A DNA stretch of 64,000 bases from assembly GCA_963205175.1 (NCBI GenBank), contig CAUJIW010000192.1:1-64000 (forward strand), in the 5' to 3' direction. The notes beneath the pieces were generated by a model that saw only the letters and a program-made list of their open reading frames with translations, did not search any database and had not been told where the DNA came from. Below, piece by piece: positions 26,771-39,155 of the stretch. This stretch comes from Pseudomonadota bacterium (GTDB lineage Bacteria > Pseudomonadota > Alphaproteobacteria > Sphingomonadales > Sphingomonadaceae). Made by a program: the position numbers and the translations under genes. Numbering within the stretch: the stretch's first letter is position 1; every line of letters begins with the position of its first letter.

Positions 26771-27917
26771 CCTTCCGGGCGTCGACGGCCTGGCGGTCTA
26801 TGTCCACTGGCCGTTCTGTCTGTCGAAATGCCCCTATTGCGACTTCAACAGCCATGTCCGCGAGTCGGTGGACCAGGTGCGCTGGCGTACAGCCCTGCTG
26901 GCCGACCTTGCGCATGAAGCGATGCTGACCCCGGCACGCACGGTGACGAGCATCTTTTTCGGCGGCGGCACGCCATCGCTGATGCCGCCCGAAACGGTGG
27001 CGGCGATCATCGAGGGCGTCGCCCGTCACTGGCGGCTGGCGCCGGACGCCGAGATCACGCTGGAGGCCAATCCGTCGAGTGTCGAGGCGGCGCGCTTCCG
27101 CGCGTTCGCGGGCGCCGGCGTCAATCGGGTGTCGCTGGGGGTGCAGGCGCTCGACGACGCGTCGCTGGTCCAGCTCGGCCGCCGGCACGACGCGGCGGAG
27201 GCGCTGGCGGCGCTGGAGCTGGCCTGCGGCACGTTCGACCGGGTGAGCTTCGATCTCATCTATGCCCGTCCGGGCCAGACGCTGGCCGGCTGGCGCTCGG
27301 AACTGGCGCGCGCGCTGGGTTTCGGCACCGGGCATCTGTCGCTCTACCAGCTCACCATCGAGCCGCAGACCCGATTCGCCGAGTTGTACCGGCGCGGTGA
27401 CCTGGTGCTGCCGGACGAGGATCTCGCCGCCGACCTCTATGCACTGACGCAGGAGATGACGGCGGCCGCCGGCCTGCCGGCCTACGAGATTTCCAATCAT
27501 GCCCGGCCCGGCGCGGAGAGCCGCCACAACCTCGCTTACTGGACCTATGGCGACTATGTCGGCATCGGCCCCGGCGCCCACGGCCGGCGCGGCCGCCAAG
27601 CGACGGTGCGGCTGAAGAAGCCCGAGGCCTGGTGCGAGTCGGTGGAAGCCCACGGCCACGGCCTGGAGAGCGAGACGCCGCTCGACCCCGAAGCCTGTGC
27701 CGACGAGGCGTTGCTGATGGGCCTGCGGCTGGCCGCCGGCATCGACAAGGCGCGTTTCCGGCGTCGCACCGGCCGGGCGCTGGAGACGGTGGTGGACCCG
27801 GCGGCGGTGCGTGATTTCACCGACCTGGGTCTGCTGATCGACGATCCCGACACCCTGCGGGCGACGCCGGCCGGCCTCGCCGTGCTCAACAGCCTGCTGG
27901 CGCGCCTGGCCCGTTAG
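26757..27917 (+). CDS. hemW: Radical SAM heme chaperone HemW
   Basis: This 386-residue protein is of the HemN-like radical SAM family. The '[19 protein letters not shown]' segment gives the CxxxCxxC [4Fe-4S]/SAM motif, without the extra Cys (CxC) of true HemN. '[11 protein letters not shown]', 'LEANPSS' and '[12 protein letters not shown]' are the SAM and core motifs. HemW inserts heme into respiratory enzymes rather than oxidising coproporphyrinogen. The start at ATG 26757 lies inside the end of rdgB. The C-terminal winged-helix-like domain is present. Confidence 0.94.
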   Translation: MPASDLPGVDGLAVYVHWPFCLSKCPYCDFNSHVRESVDQVRWRTALLADLAHEAMLTPARTVTSIFFGGGTPSLMPPETVAAIIEGVARHWRLAPDAEITLEANPSSVEAARFRAFAGAGVNRVSLGVQALDDASLVQLGRRHDAAEALAALELACGTFDRVSFDLIYARPGQTLAGWRSELARALGFGTGHLSLYQLTIEPQTRFAELYRRGDLVLPDEDLAADLYALTQEMTAAAGLPAYEISNHARPGAESRHNLAYWTYGDYVGIGPGAHGRRGRQATVRLKKPEAWCESVEAHGHGLESETPLDPEACADEALLMGLRLAAGIDKARFRRRTGRALETVVDPAAVRDFTDLGLLIDDPDTLRATPAGLAVLNSLLARLAR

Positions 27918-27950
27918 CGGCGCCCGATGATCGTGCTGCGCTCGCGGGCC

Positions 27951-29222
27951 TCAGTTGATCGCGGGCGAGAAGGCGGTCGGCGCCGGCGACACCACCTTGA
28001 ACGTGCCGCCGGACAGTTCATCCACCTCCATGCCGCGCTCGGCGACGCCAGTGTGCGGGAAGCGGAACAGGCCGTCGATGCCGGCATAGCCGGAAGGCGT
28101 TTTCAGCACGGATTGGGGGAAAGGCTTGCCTATCTGCCAGCCGCCGTTGGCGGCGGCGTGGACCAGCAGGATGCCATCATAGCCCAGACTCGACAGCCGG
28201 GAGGGGCGGGCGCCGAAGCGGCCGGCGTAACGCTTGGCCAGCGACTCGAACGTTGCATCCGACACGGTGGCGAACCACGCACCCTGCAACGCCGGCTCAC
28301 GTGCCAGAGCCGGTTCGTTGTTCCAAAGGCCGGTGCCTAGCAGGCGGACCCGGTTTGTCTCGACGCCGAACTGCCGCAACGCCGGAACGAAGGCGCGGGT
28401 GTAGTCACCGGTGTCGGCGATCAGCAGCGCCTCGAACGCTGGTGGCGGCAGTGGCACGCCTTTGGCGGAAATCACGCCGGTGGATTTGGCGGCGCGTGCG
28501 CGCGACAGCGCCAGCCGGGCATCATAGCCGGCGACCCGGCGGGCGGCGGTCAGCAGCTTGGTGCGGTCGCGCGGGTAGGTCTCGATGGCGACCAGCTGGC
28601 CGCCGCTGGCCTTCACCGAGGCGACGAACGCTTCCGACGCGCGCTTGCCGTAGCTGCCGGCCGGCACCAGTGCGGCGAAGCGGGTGATGCCTCGCTGGCG
28701 GGCGTAAGCGACGACGCGCTCGACTTCCTGATCGGGTTGGAAACCCATCACATAGGTACCCTGGATGGCGAGTTCGGCGTCGTTGGAGAAGGTGATGACC
28801 GGCACCCCGGCGGCCTTCGTGGCGGGCTGGACGGCCCGCACATCGGGCGCCAGCAATGGGCCGAGCACGACTTTAGCCCCATCCGCCAGGGCGCGGCTGG
28901 CGGCTGCTTCCGGGCCCTCGGCGGTGTCGTAGATGGTGAGCTTGATGCGCGGATCATTGATGTCGAGCAGCGCCATGTTGGCGGCATTGGCGATCGACTG
29001 CCCGATCGGCGCATTGGGCCCCGTCAGCGGCGCGAGCAGCGCCACCTGATGCTGTGGCGGCGCCTTCTTCACCGTCTCGGCCGGCTTGGGCGCCGGCCGG
29101 GCGGCCTGTTCGGCCGGTGCTGGCGCTGGCGCGGCGGGCGGGGCCTTGGGCGTGGCACAGGCGGCCAGGCCGAGCAGGGCCAGCGCGGCGGCGATCGTGC
29201 CGAGGTGATGGCGAAGGAACAT
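27951..29222 (-). CDS. Penicillin-binding protein activator (LpoA/LppC-like lipoprotein)
   Basis: This 423-residue lipoprotein has the lipobox LAAC (ALALLGLAAC). An Ala/Pro linker is followed by a periplasmic-binding-protein-type domain starting 'HQVALLAPLTGPNAPIGQSIANAANMALLD' and including 'VVLGPLLAPDVRAVQPATKAAGVPVITFSND'. This corresponds to the C-terminal half of E. coli LpoA, the outer-membrane activator of PBP1A. The N-terminal TPR half of enterobacterial LpoA is absent, as usual in alphaproteobacteria. It is divergent from rsmI-yraN, mirroring the rsmI/lpoA/yraN neighbourhood in E. coli. A G-rich ribosome site precedes the start. Confidence 0.88.
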   Translation of the reverse strand: MFLRHHLGTIAAALALLGLAACATPKAPPAAPAPAPAEQAARPAPKPAETVKKAPPQHQVALLAPLTGPNAPIGQSIANAANMALLDINDPRIKLTIYDTAEGPEAAASRALADGAKVVLGPLLAPDVRAVQPATKAAGVPVITFSNDAELAIQGTYVMGFQPDQEVERVVAYARQRGITRFAALVPAGSYGKRASEAFVASVKASGGQLVAIETYPRDRTKLLTAARRVAGYDARLALSRARAAKSTGVISAKGVPLPPPAFEALLIADTGDYTRAFVPALRQFGVETNRVRLLGTGLWNNEPALAREPALQGAWFATVSDATFESLAKRYAGRFGARPSRLSSLGYDGILLVHAAANGGWQIGKPFPQSVLKTPSGYAGIDGLFRFPHTGVAERGMEVDELSGGTFKVVSPAPTAFSPAIN

Positions 29223-29313
29223 CGGTGACCCCCATGTAGAAACATCACGCAACAGCCCGGCGCTGCGCTTTTCCGGTTGCCCAAGGCCGTCGACTGCGGG
29301 CACGGTCGGCCTC

Positions 29314-30153
29314 ATGACGGACTCTCTGCCGCCGGGCCTATACATTGTTGCCACCCCCATCGGCAACCTGGGTGACATTACCCTTCGCGCCGCCGACGTC
29401 CTACGCCGGGTGGCACTGGTGGTCGCGGAAGATACCCGCGTCACCGCGAAACTGCTGCATCACCTCGACCTGAAAAAGCCCCTGCTGGCCTATCACGACC
29501 ACAATGCCGACCGCGCCCGCCCCGAGGTGCTGCGTCGCGCCGCCGTCGAGCCCGTGGCGCTGGTGAGCGATGCCGGCACGCCGCTGATCTCAGATCCCGG
29601 CTACAAGCTGGTGCGTGAGGCACACGAGGCGGGCATCGCGGTCACCACCCTGCCGGGGCCGTGCGCGGCGATTGCCGGGCTGACGCTGTCCGGTCTGCCC
29701 ACCGACCGCTTTCTGTTCGCTGGCTTCCTGCCGCCCAAGACGGTCGGCCGCCGCAAGGTGCTGGAGGAACTGAAGCCGATCGCCGCCACCCTGGTGTTTT
29801 ATGAAAGCGGCCCCCGGTTGGCCGCCTGCCTGGCCGACATTGCCGCCGTGCTGGGCAGTCGCGAGGTGGCGGTGGCGCGCGAGATCACCAAGCTGCACGA
29901 GCAGGTGCGTCGCGGCCTGGCGCCGGCGCTGGCCGAGGCGTTGGTGGCGGAGCCGCCGCCCAGGGGCGAGATCGTGCTGATGGTCGGCCCGCCGGTCGCC
30001 GAGGCGGTGACGGCGGCCGATGTCGAGGCGCTGCTGCGGGCGGCACTGGTCGACCATCCGGTGAAAGAGGCGGCGCGCCTGGTGGCGGCGCGCACCGGCG
30101 AGTCGCGTTCGGACCTGTACCGGCGCGCACTGACGCTGACGGGCCGGACATGA
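29314..30153 (+). CDS. rsmI: 16S rRNA (cytidine-1402-2'-O)-methyltransferase RsmI
   Basis: This 279-residue SAM-dependent methyltransferase of the tetrapyrrole-methylase fold methylates the 2'-O of C1402 in 16S rRNA. It opens with 'GLYIVATPIGNLGDITLRAADVLRRVALVVAEDTRVTAKLL' and contains 'PVALVSDAGTPLISDPGYKLV' and 'LSGLPTDRFLFAGFLP', the family's invariant blocks. The C-terminal tail has the usual helical domain. The stop overlaps the yraN start by four bases. Confidence 0.97.
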   Translation: MTDSLPPGLYIVATPIGNLGDITLRAADVLRRVALVVAEDTRVTAKLLHHLDLKKPLLAYHDHNADRARPEVLRRAAVEPVALVSDAGTPLISDPGYKLVREAHEAGIAVTTLPGPCAAIAGLTLSGLPTDRFLFAGFLPPKTVGRRKVLEELKPIAATLVFYESGPRLAACLADIAAVLGSREVAVAREITKLHEQVRRGLAPALAEALVAEPPPRGEIVLMVGPPVAEAVTAADVEALLRAALVDHPVKEAARLVAARTGESRSDLYRRALTLTGRT

Positions 30154-30521
30154 GCGCGCGCGACCGGCGGCGCGACGAGTGGCGCGGCCGAGTCGCCGAA
30201 TCGGTGGCGGCCTGGTGGCTGCGGGCCAAGGGGTACCGGGTGCTGGCGCGTCGCCTGCGGCTTGGCGTCGGCGAGATTGATCTGGTGGTTGCACGCGGTC
30301 GGGCGCTGGTCCTGGTGGAGGTCAAACGGCGCGCGACCCTCGATCTTGCGGCGGAAGCGCTGGGGCAGGGCCGGTTGCGGCGGGTGTGGCGGGCGGTGCC
30401 GGTGGCGGCCGCGCGCTTTGGTGACGGGTGGGAAACGGTGCGTCTTGATGCTGTGCTGGTTGCGCCGTGGCGATTCCCGAGGCACCTTGAGCGGATCGCA
30501 GGTGAGGACGGGTCATGCTGA
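30150..30521 (+). CDS. yraN: YraN family (UPF0102) putative endonuclease-fold protein
   Basis: This 123-residue protein matches the YraN/UPF0102 family: 'RGRVAESVAAWWLRAKGYRVLARRLRLGVGEIDLVVARGRALVLVEVKRR'. The E-x-D and E-x-K residues (GEIDLVV...LVEVKRR) are the PD-(D/E)XK nuclease-like core. The exact role is unknown. It is sandwiched between rsmI (four-base overlap) and the sirB1-like gene (seven-base overlap), so the three genes are translationally coupled. Confidence 0.92.
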   Translation: MSARDRRRDEWRGRVAESVAAWWLRAKGYRVLARRLRLGVGEIDLVVARGRALVLVEVKRRATLDLAAEALGQGRLRRVWRAVPVAAARFGDGWETVRLDAVLVAPWRFPRHLERIAGEDGSC

Positions 30522-31330
30522 TCGACGACCTGACACGGCTGGGCGCGCTCGATGACGACGAGATCGACCTGGCGGAAGCAGCCCTGGTGCTTGGCGCGCT
30601 CGACCGGCCGGATGCCGACCTGACGCCCTACCGGCTGGTGCTGCAGCATATCTGCAGTGAAGTGTTTGTCACGGGCACCGATGCGGAGACACCGGCGCAG
30701 CAGGCCGCGGTATTGCGCGATGTGCTGGCGGCGCGTTTCGGTTTCGCTGGCGACCGCGAGACCTATGACGATCCCGCCAACGCCAACCTGCTGGACGTGA
30801 TTGACCGCCGCAAGGGCCTGCCGGTGGCGCTGTCGATCCTCTATATCGCGGCCGCGCGCGCGGTCGGCTGGACCGCCGACGGCCTCAACATGCCCGCCCA
30901 TTTCCTGATCCGCATCGGTGGCGGCCCGGTCTCGGTGCTACAGGATCCGTTCAACGACGGCGCCCTGGTGACCGGCGAGCAGCTTGACGTTTTGCTGCGC
31001 CGGGTAGCCGGGCAGGCAGCCCGGTTGCAGGCCAGCCATCTCGAACCGCTGTCCAACCGCGCGATCCTCATTCGCCTGCTCAACAACATCGCCGCGCGGG
31101 CGGAACAAGCCGACGATCTGCCTCGTGCGCTGGTGCTGCACGAACGCATGACCGCCATCGCGCCGATGATGACCGCGCTGTGGTGGGAGCGGGCCCGCCT
31201 CGAACAGGGGCTGGGCCGCGTCGCCGCCGCGCGCTCGTCGCTGTCGGCGATGCTTGAGACGACGCGCAATGCTGCTATCTCGGAGCAGATTCGCCGGGCG
31301 CTTGAAGGCCTGGCCCGATCGATCAACTAG
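30515..31330 (+). CDS. SirB1-family transglutaminase-like/TPR protein
   Basis: This 271-residue protein has the SirB1 pattern. The transglutaminase-like N-terminal part, 'NANLLDVIDRRKGLPVALSILYIAAARAVGWTADGLNMPAHFLIRIG...VLQDPFNDG', lacks the catalytic Cys; the position reads KGLPVALS. Helical repeats (NIAARAEQADDLPRALVLHERMTAIAP) follow in the C-terminal third. Family members are conserved but of unclear function. It overlaps yraN and is followed 33 bases later by gshB, so it probably belongs to the rsmI operon. Confidence 0.88.
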   Translation: MLIDDLTRLGALDDDEIDLAEAALVLGALDRPDADLTPYRLVLQHICSEVFVTGTDAETPAQQAAVLRDVLAARFGFAGDRETYDDPANANLLDVIDRRKGLPVALSILYIAAARAVGWTADGLNMPAHFLIRIGGGPVSVLQDPFNDGALVTGEQLDVLLRRVAGQAARLQASHLEPLSNRAILIRLLNNIAARAEQADDLPRALVLHERMTAIAPMMTALWWERARLEQGLGRVAAARSSLSAMLETTRNAAISEQIRRALEGLARSIN

Positions 31331-31363
31331 CCGTTCCGGCCCACTGACAAGCAGGACAGTCAC

Positions 31364-32320
31364 ATGACGCTCAACGTCGCGGTCCAGATGGACCCGCTCG
31401 ACCGTATCAACATCGCTGGCGATTCAACCTTTGCTCTGATGCTGGAGGCTCAGGCCCGCGGCCACGCCCTGTGGCATTATCTGCCCGACGACCTCACCTA
31501 CCGCGACGGCCGGGTGACGGCACGCGCGCAGCGAATCACCCGGGTGCAGCGGGTGATCGGCGACCATTACGCGCTGGGTGACTCGGCGCTGCTCGACCTC
31601 GCCACCGACGTCGACACGGTGCTGATGCGCCAGGACCCGCCGTTCGATCTGGCCTACATCACCGCCACCCACCTGCTGGAGATGGTCCACCCCCGCACGC
31701 TGGTGGTGAACAATCCGGCCGAGGTGCGCAACGCGCCGGAAAAGCTGTTCGTCACCCGCTTCCACGACCTCATGCCGGAGACGATGATCACCCGCAGCCT
31801 GGCCGACACCGAGGCGTTCCGCCGCGAGTTCGGCGAGATCGTCATCAAGCCGCTGTACGGCAACGCCGGCACGGCGGTGTTCCATGTCGGCAAGAACGAT
31901 CCCAACCTGTCGGCGCTGGTCGAGGTGTTCACCACCATGGGCCGCGAGCCGTTCATGGTGCAGCGGTTCATGCCGGAGGTGTCGGCGGGCGACAAACGCA
32001 TCGTGCTGGTGGACGGCAAGGCCACCGGCGCCATCAACCGGCTGCCCAAGGCGGGCGAAATCCGCTCCAACCTCGCCGCCGGCGGCAAGGCGGACCAGAC
32101 CGTGCTCACCGGGCGCGAGCTGGAGATCTGCGAACGCATCGGGCCGGAACTGGCCAGCCGCGGCCTGCTGTTCGTCGGCATCGACGTCATCAACGGCTTC
32201 ATGACCGAAATCAACGTCACCTCGCCCACCGGCATCGTCGCCATCGACCGCTTCAACGGCACCAACACGCCGGCGCTGATCTGGGATGCCATCGAGGCCA
32301 AGGTGGCGGCGGCGCGCTGA
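31364..32320 (+). CDS. gshB: Glutathione synthetase
   Basis: This 318-residue ATP-grasp enzyme ligates glycine to gamma-glutamylcysteine. The N-terminal domain has 'VAVQMDPLDRINIAGDSTFALMLEAQARGH' and 'LMRQDPPFDLAYITATHLLE'. The ATP-grasp domain has 'EIVIKPLYGNAGTAVF', 'MVQRFMPEVSAGDKRIVLVDG' and 'INVTSPTGIVAIDRF'. It is full length. It is the last gene of the run beginning at rsmI and is closed by a strong terminator. gshA is not in the window. Confidence 0.97.
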   Translation: MTLNVAVQMDPLDRINIAGDSTFALMLEAQARGHALWHYLPDDLTYRDGRVTARAQRITRVQRVIGDHYALGDSALLDLATDVDTVLMRQDPPFDLAYITATHLLEMVHPRTLVVNNPAEVRNAPEKLFVTRFHDLMPETMITRSLADTEAFRREFGEIVIKPLYGNAGTAVFHVGKNDPNLSALVEVFTTMGREPFMVQRFMPEVSAGDKRIVLVDGKATGAINRLPKAGEIRSNLAAGGKADQTVLTGRELEICERIGPELASRGLLFVGIDVINGFMTEINVTSPTGIVAIDRFNGTNTPALIWDAIEAKVAAAR

Positions 32321-32364
32321 GACCGGCGCCACCGCCCTCCGGCGGGCGCTGACCGCGACCAACA

Positions 32365-32397
32365 GAAAAAGGCGGCCCCCGCGGGGACCGCCTTTTT
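32365..32397. terminator. Strong bidirectional rho-independent terminator
   Basis: AAAAAGGCGG (32365-32374) pairs with CCGCCTTTTT (32387-32396), with an inner CCCC/GGGG extension and a two-base loop. T-runs on both strands make it work for both gshB (+) and acnA (-). Confidence 0.92.
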
Positions 32398-32414
32398 TGT
32401 TCGGGTCGACGGGA

Positions 32415-35096
<2,682 letters not shown>

Positions 35097-35262
35097 GTGC
35101 GCGTCTCCTCGACCTGAATATGGATTTCCGATCCGTGGCCGGCCTTTTGCCGCAACGCAGCGGTAAAGGAAAGGGCCGAGGCCGGTCAAACAAGTGAACT
35201 TTGGTCGAAAAGGATAGTAAATCTCATACAAGGCGACATTTTGTTGCCGCCTGCATGTGTCC

Positions 35263-36180
35263 TCAGGCCGGGCGCGGCCGCAGCGCCGCCAGCCTCGGCC
35301 ACAGCAGGTTGAGCGCCAGGCCGGCGATCACCAGACCGGCCGCGCCCAGCTTCCAGCCCGGCAGCGATTCGCCCAGCAGCAGGGCGGAGGCGGACATGCC
35401 GAACACCGGCACCAGCAGGGCCAGCGGGGTCACGGTCGCGGCCGGGTGGCGGGCGAGCAGCCAGCCCCAGGCGGCATAGCCGAACATGGTGTTGCCCACC
35501 GACTGCCAGAGTACGGCTGCCCACGTGCCGGGGCCGGCGCGGGCCAGACCGGCGGCGATCGCTGCGGGGCCCTCGATGAGCAGCGACAGCGCCAGCAGCG
35601 GCGGCACCGAGAACAGGCTGGCCCACACCACATAGCCCAGCATGTTGGCATGCGGGTCGGCCCGCGCCACCATGTTGCCGCCCGACCACGACAGGGCGGC
35701 CAGCAGCACCAGGGCGATGCCGGGCGGGGTGGCGTCGCCGCCGCCATGGGCGATGATCAGGCCGATGCCGCTGGTTGCCAGCAGCAGGGCGGCGACCTGG
35801 AACAGCCGTACCCGTTCGCCGTTGGCACGCATCGACAGGGCGATGGTGAAGAACACCTGGCTCTGGATCACCAGCGAGGCGAGACCCGGCGATATCCAGC
35901 TCTGCATGGCGAGATAGAGCAGGCCGAACTGGCCGGCGCCGATCAGCACGCCATAGGCCGCCAGCCGTCGCCAGGGCACCGCCGGACGGGGCAGGAACAG
36001 CGCCATCGGCAGGAAGGCGCAGGTGAAGCGCAAGGTGGCGAACAGCAGCGGCGGCAGGTCGGCCAGCGCGACCTTGATGACCACGAAGTTGGTGCCCCAC
36101 ACCGCGACCACCGCAACGCCGAGCAGCAGGTGCAGCCAGGGCAGGGCGAGGCCGGCAGGGCGGGAATGCGGGGCGTTCAT
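35263..36180 (-). CDS. EamA-family (DMT) transporter
   Basis: This 305-residue membrane protein has ten hydrophobic segments in two EamA repeats. The first repeat has '[26 protein letters not shown]'. The second has '[15 protein letters not shown]...' and '[39 protein letters not shown]'. Family members export amino acids or metabolites such as cysteine and threonine. ATG 36180 directly precedes the first conserved helix. It is divergent from the sugar dehydrogenase gene. The substrate is unknown. Confidence 0.9.
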   Translation of the reverse strand: MNAPHSRPAGLALPWLHLLLGVAVVAVWGTNFVVIKVALADLPPLLFATLRFTCAFLPMALFLPRPAVPWRRLAAYGVLIGAGQFGLLYLAMQSWISPGLASLVIQSQVFFTIALSMRANGERVRLFQVAALLLATSGIGLIIAHGGGDATPPGIALVLLAALSWSGGNMVARADPHANMLGYVVWASLFSVPPLLALSLLIEGPAAIAAGLARAGPGTWAAVLWQSVGNTMFGYAAWGWLLARHPAATVTPLALLVPVFGMSASALLLGESLPGWKLGAAGLVIAGLALNLLWPRLAALRPRPA

Positions 36181-36299
36181 GATCGCGGTTCTGCCTGAGT
36201 GGCGGGTAGCCGCTCTATACGGGGCACCGTGGCCAGCGACCAGAGCGTGTTGTCGCTCGCACTGTTCGCGCCGTGACAACGCTCCGCCGTTCTTCGGGT

Positions 36300-36330
36300 G
36301 GCTCCATGTGGCCGTCGGCTGTATGGAGCC
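36300..36330. repeat. Inverted repeat in eamA/sugar-dehydrogenase gap
   Basis: GGCTCCAT (36300-36307) and ATGGAGCC (36323-36330) are perfect inverted arms 15 bases apart, 40 bases before the GTG start of the dehydrogenase. A second pair, GTTGTC/GACAAC (36249-36280), lies upstream. Either could be an operator. Confidence 0.4.
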
Positions 36331-36370
36331 TACATCACTGTACGGACCGGTGCTGATGAAGGAGGATATC

Positions 36371-37504
36371 GTGCGTCTTCTGGCAATGCTGTCGATCGTT
36401 CTTGCAGCCTGCTCCTCGCAGGTGCCGGCCGGGCCGTCGCAGGCGGCGGTGGGCGTCAAGGTCGAGACGGTGGCGGGCGGCCTGGAATTTCCCTGGGGCA
36501 TGGCCTTCCTGCCCGATGGCCGGCTGCTGGTCACCGAAAAGGCCGGGCGGCTGCGCATCGTCGACACGCATGGCACGGTGTCGCCGCCGGTCGCCGGCGT
36601 GCCGGCGGTCGATTACGATGCCCAGGGTGGGCTGCTGGACGTGGCGCTCGACCCCGACTTCGCCGGCAACGGACTGGTCTATCTGTCCTATGCCGAGCCG
36701 CGCGGCAACGGCACCAACGCGACTGCCGTGGCGCGGGGGCGACTGGTGGAGGCCGGGGGCGACGCTCGGCTGGACGGGTTGACGGTGATCTTCCGCCAGC
36801 AGCCGGCGTGGGAAAGCCACCACCATTTCGGCAGCCGGCTGGTGTTCGCGCCCGACGGCCGTCTGTTCGTCACTACCGGTGATCGCTACCGGGGCCGGGA
36901 GAAGGCGCAGACACTCGACAACACGCTGGGCAAGGTGGTGCGGATCAACGCCGATGGCAGCGTGCCGGCCGACAATCCCTTCGTCGGCACGTCCGGGGCC
37001 TTGCCGGAAGTCTGGTCCTATGGCCATCGCAACATCCAGGGCGCGGCGATCAACCCGGCCACCGGCGTGCTGTGGACGGTGGAGCACGGCGCACGCGGTG
37101 GTGACGAGATCAACATCCCGCGTGCCGGGCGCAACCATGGCTGGCCGGTGATTACCTACGGCCGTGACTACTCCGGCCTGAAGATCGGCGAGGGCACCCA
37201 CAAGGCCGGCATGGAGCAGCCGGTGCATTACTGGGATCCGTCGATCGCGCCCTCGGGCATGCTGTTCTACACCGGCAACCTGTTCCCGCAGTGGCGTGGC
37301 CACCTCTTCATCGGCGCGCTCGCCGGCCAGCATCTGGCCCACCTGACGCTCGATGGTGACAAGGTGGCGGCCTATGAGCCACTGCTGACCGACCTTGAGG
37401 AGCGCATCCGCGATGTCGAGCAGGGGCCGGACGGCGCCCTCTATCTGCTCACCGACAGCGATGAGGGCCGGTTGCTCAAGGTGGTACCGGCGACGGGGGG
37501 GTAA
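36371..37504 (+). CDS. PQQ-dependent aldose sugar dehydrogenase-like lipoprotein
   Basis: This 377-residue protein of the soluble glucose/sorbosone dehydrogenase beta-propeller family starts at GTG 36371. AAGGAGG lies six bases before it and it gives a perfect lipoprotein signal ([14 protein letters not shown]), whereas the in-frame ATG 36356 overlaps that ribosome site. The mature part has '[27 protein letters not shown]', '[13 protein letters not shown]', '[22 protein letters not shown]' and '[30 protein letters not shown]', the YliI/Asd pattern with catalytic His. It would oxidise aldoses in the periplasm if PQQ is available. It ends in a G7 tract and hairpin at the stop codon. Confidence 0.92.
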   Translation: MRLLAMLSIVLAACSSQVPAGPSQAAVGVKVETVAGGLEFPWGMAFLPDGRLLVTEKAGRLRIVDTHGTVSPPVAGVPAVDYDAQGGLLDVALDPDFAGNGLVYLSYAEPRGNGTNATAVARGRLVEAGGDARLDGLTVIFRQQPAWESHHHFGSRLVFAPDGRLFVTTGDRYRGREKAQTLDNTLGKVVRINADGSVPADNPFVGTSGALPEVWSYGHRNIQGAAINPATGVLWTVEHGARGGDEINIPRAGRNHGWPVITYGRDYSGLKIGEGTHKAGMEQPVHYWDPSIAPSGMLFYTGNLFPQWRGHLFIGALAGQHLAHLTLDGDKVAAYEPLLTDLEERIRDVEQGPDGALYLLTDSDEGRLLKVVPATGG

Positions 37505-37512
37505 GCCCCCCC
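37495..37512 (+). other. G7-TAAG-C7 hairpin over the sugar dehydrogenase stop codon
   Basis: Seven G (37495-37501) and C residues (37506-37512) form a pure G:C stem with the loop TAAG, so the TAA stop (37502-37504) is in the loop. It lacks a T-tail. It could pause ribosomes or act as a degradation block. Confidence 0.5.
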
Positions 37513-37597
37513 CACCTCGACAGTCCGGTGGCCATGCCGCACTCTCGTTCGCGCCCCGCCATAGCAACCAGGGGCGATAACAAGGGGGAGATGTCGC

Positions 37598-38032
37598 ATG
37601 GTCGATTCCGTTTATGCCGTGCAGTTGCTGCAAAGTGTCATCGCGCTGGGCGTGCTGACGCTGGTGATGTTCCTGTGGATGTACGCCACCCGTATTCCGG
37701 CAATGAACAAAGCCCAGGTGGACCCGCAGGCGGCAATGCACCCGGGCTCGCTCGGCGTGCTGCCAAGCGAGGTGCGGCGGGTGGCCGACAACTACAATCA
37801 CCTGTTCGAGGCGCCGACGCTGTTCTACGGCCTGGTGCCGGTGATCGTGCTGCTGGGGCACGCCGACGCGCTGCACGTCAAGTGCGCGTGGGCCTATGTC
37901 GGCCTGCGGGTGCTGCACTCGCTGGTGCAGGCGACCATCAACAAGGTGATGATCCGCTTCCTGTTGTTCTCGCTGTCGTGGGTCGCCATGGGCATCATGA
38001 TTGTGCGTGAGGCGATCGCGGCGTTCGCCTGA
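37598..38032 (+). CDS. MAPEG-family membrane protein
   Basis: This 144-residue protein has four hydrophobic helices and the MAPEG features: a basic stretch 'VRRVADNYNHLFEAPTLFYGLVPVIVLLG' after helix 1, with the R-x-x-x-N-x-x-E-x-P pattern, and 'AWAYVGLRVLHSLVQATINKVMIRF', matching the glutathione-binding surface. The family includes eicosanoid and glutathione-metabolising enzymes; bacterial roles are mostly unknown. GGGGGAG precedes ATG 37598. It is convergent with the LysR gene. Confidence 0.9.
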   Translation: MVDSVYAVQLLQSVIALGVLTLVMFLWMYATRIPAMNKAQVDPQAAMHPGSLGVLPSEVRRVADNYNHLFEAPTLFYGLVPVIVLLGHADALHVKCAWAYVGLRVLHSLVQATINKVMIRFLLFSLSWVAMGIMIVREAIAAFA

Positions 38033-38065
38033 TCGCCGGGCGAGGCTGAGCCGGGGCCTGTGGCG

Positions 38066-38992
38066 TCAGCAGACGTCGCAGGCCCGTTCCCATGGCGGCG
38101 CGTCGCCCCAGGTTTTCTTCAGATGATCGACCAGCCGGCGAACCTTGGCCGAGACGTGGCGGTTGGGCGGATAGACGGCGTAGATGCCGAAAGCGGGTGC
38201 CGCGAATTCGGTGAGGATCGGCATCAGCCGGCCGTTCTTGATGTCCTCCGCGACGATGAAGCTGGGGCCGGAGATGATGCCCTCGCCGTTGATGGCGGCG
38301 GCGCGCAGCACCTCGCCATTGTTGGCGGTGATGCGACCCGAGACGGCGACCTGGATGGCGTCGCCCGACTTGGGATCGCGGAAGGTCCACTCCTGCGCCG
38401 GCCCCAGGTTGGAGTAGCGCAGGCACTGGTGCTTCAGCAGGTCGCGCGGGTGGGCGGGCACGCCGTGGCGCTGGATATAGTCCGGTGCGGCAGTGGTGAC
38501 GGAGCGCGCCGAGCACAGTTTGACCGCTATCAGGTTTGAGTCCTTCAATCGGCGCGAGATGCGGATAGCGAGGTCGAAGCCTTCCTCGACGATGTCCACG
38601 GTCCGGTCGTTGAGCGACAGCTCGATGGTGACGTCGGGGTTCTCGCCCAGGAAGTCGGACAGCGGCGCGCCGAGGTTGTTGACCGAGAAGGTCACCGGCG
38701 CCGACAGCCGCACCAGGCCCCGTGGCGCGCGCGCCTGCGAGGAGACCAGCTGTTCGGTTTCGTCCACCTGTTCCAGGATGGCGAGGCAGCGCTCGTGGTA
38801 GGCTTGGCCGACCTCGGTCAGCGACATCTGTCGGGTGGTGCGGTTGAGCAGCTGGGCGCCCAGATGATCCTCCAGCTCGGCGACCGCCTTGGACACCACC
38901 GATTTCGATACGCCAAGCTGGCGGGCGGCACCGGAGAAGCTCTTCTCCCCCACCACGCGCACGAACATTTCCATCGCCGCCAGACGGTCCAT
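38066..38992 (-). CDS. LysR-family transcriptional regulator
   Basis: This 308-residue regulator has the N-terminal winged helix 'DRLAAMEMFVRVVGEKSFSGAARQLGVSKSVVSKAVAELEDHLGAQLLNRTTRQMSLTEVG' and a LysR substrate-binding domain (PRGLVRLSAPVTFSVNNLGAPLSDFLGENPDVTIEL...). It resembles the DsdC/YafC-type 'CrgA' subgroup. It is divergent from the small gene at 39156, which such regulators often control. The ligand is unknown. ATG 38992 matches the standard start of the helix-turn-helix. Confidence 0.93.
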   Translation of the reverse strand: MDRLAAMEMFVRVVGEKSFSGAARQLGVSKSVVSKAVAELEDHLGAQLLNRTTRQMSLTEVGQAYHERCLAILEQVDETEQLVSSQARAPRGLVRLSAPVTFSVNNLGAPLSDFLGENPDVTIELSLNDRTVDIVEEGFDLAIRISRRLKDSNLIAVKLCSARSVTTAAPDYIQRHGVPAHPRDLLKHQCLRYSNLGPAQEWTFRDPKSGDAIQVAVSGRITANNGEVLRAAAINGEGIISGPSFIVAEDIKNGRLMPILTEFAAPAFGIYAVYPPNRHVSAKVRRLVDHLKKTWGDAPPWERACDVC

Positions 38993-39155
38993 CTGCCTGT
39001 TCCCGAGTAATTCTTGCCGCCCCCCGGGCCGCCATGCGCGGCAGTTTTGGCCCACCCGGGGAGTACGCGCAACGGCAAAGCAGCATTGTCGCTTCGGGCG
39101 CTGGTTGGCCTCGCCCTTGCATGGTGGCTTTGGTCATCAGTTCAGGGAGTTCGTC

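Noticed and set aside
36356-37504. ATG 36356 as the start of the sugar dehydrogenase
   Set aside because: It overlaps the ribosome site AAGGAGG and puts charged residues before the lipoprotein signal. GTG 36371 fits better.
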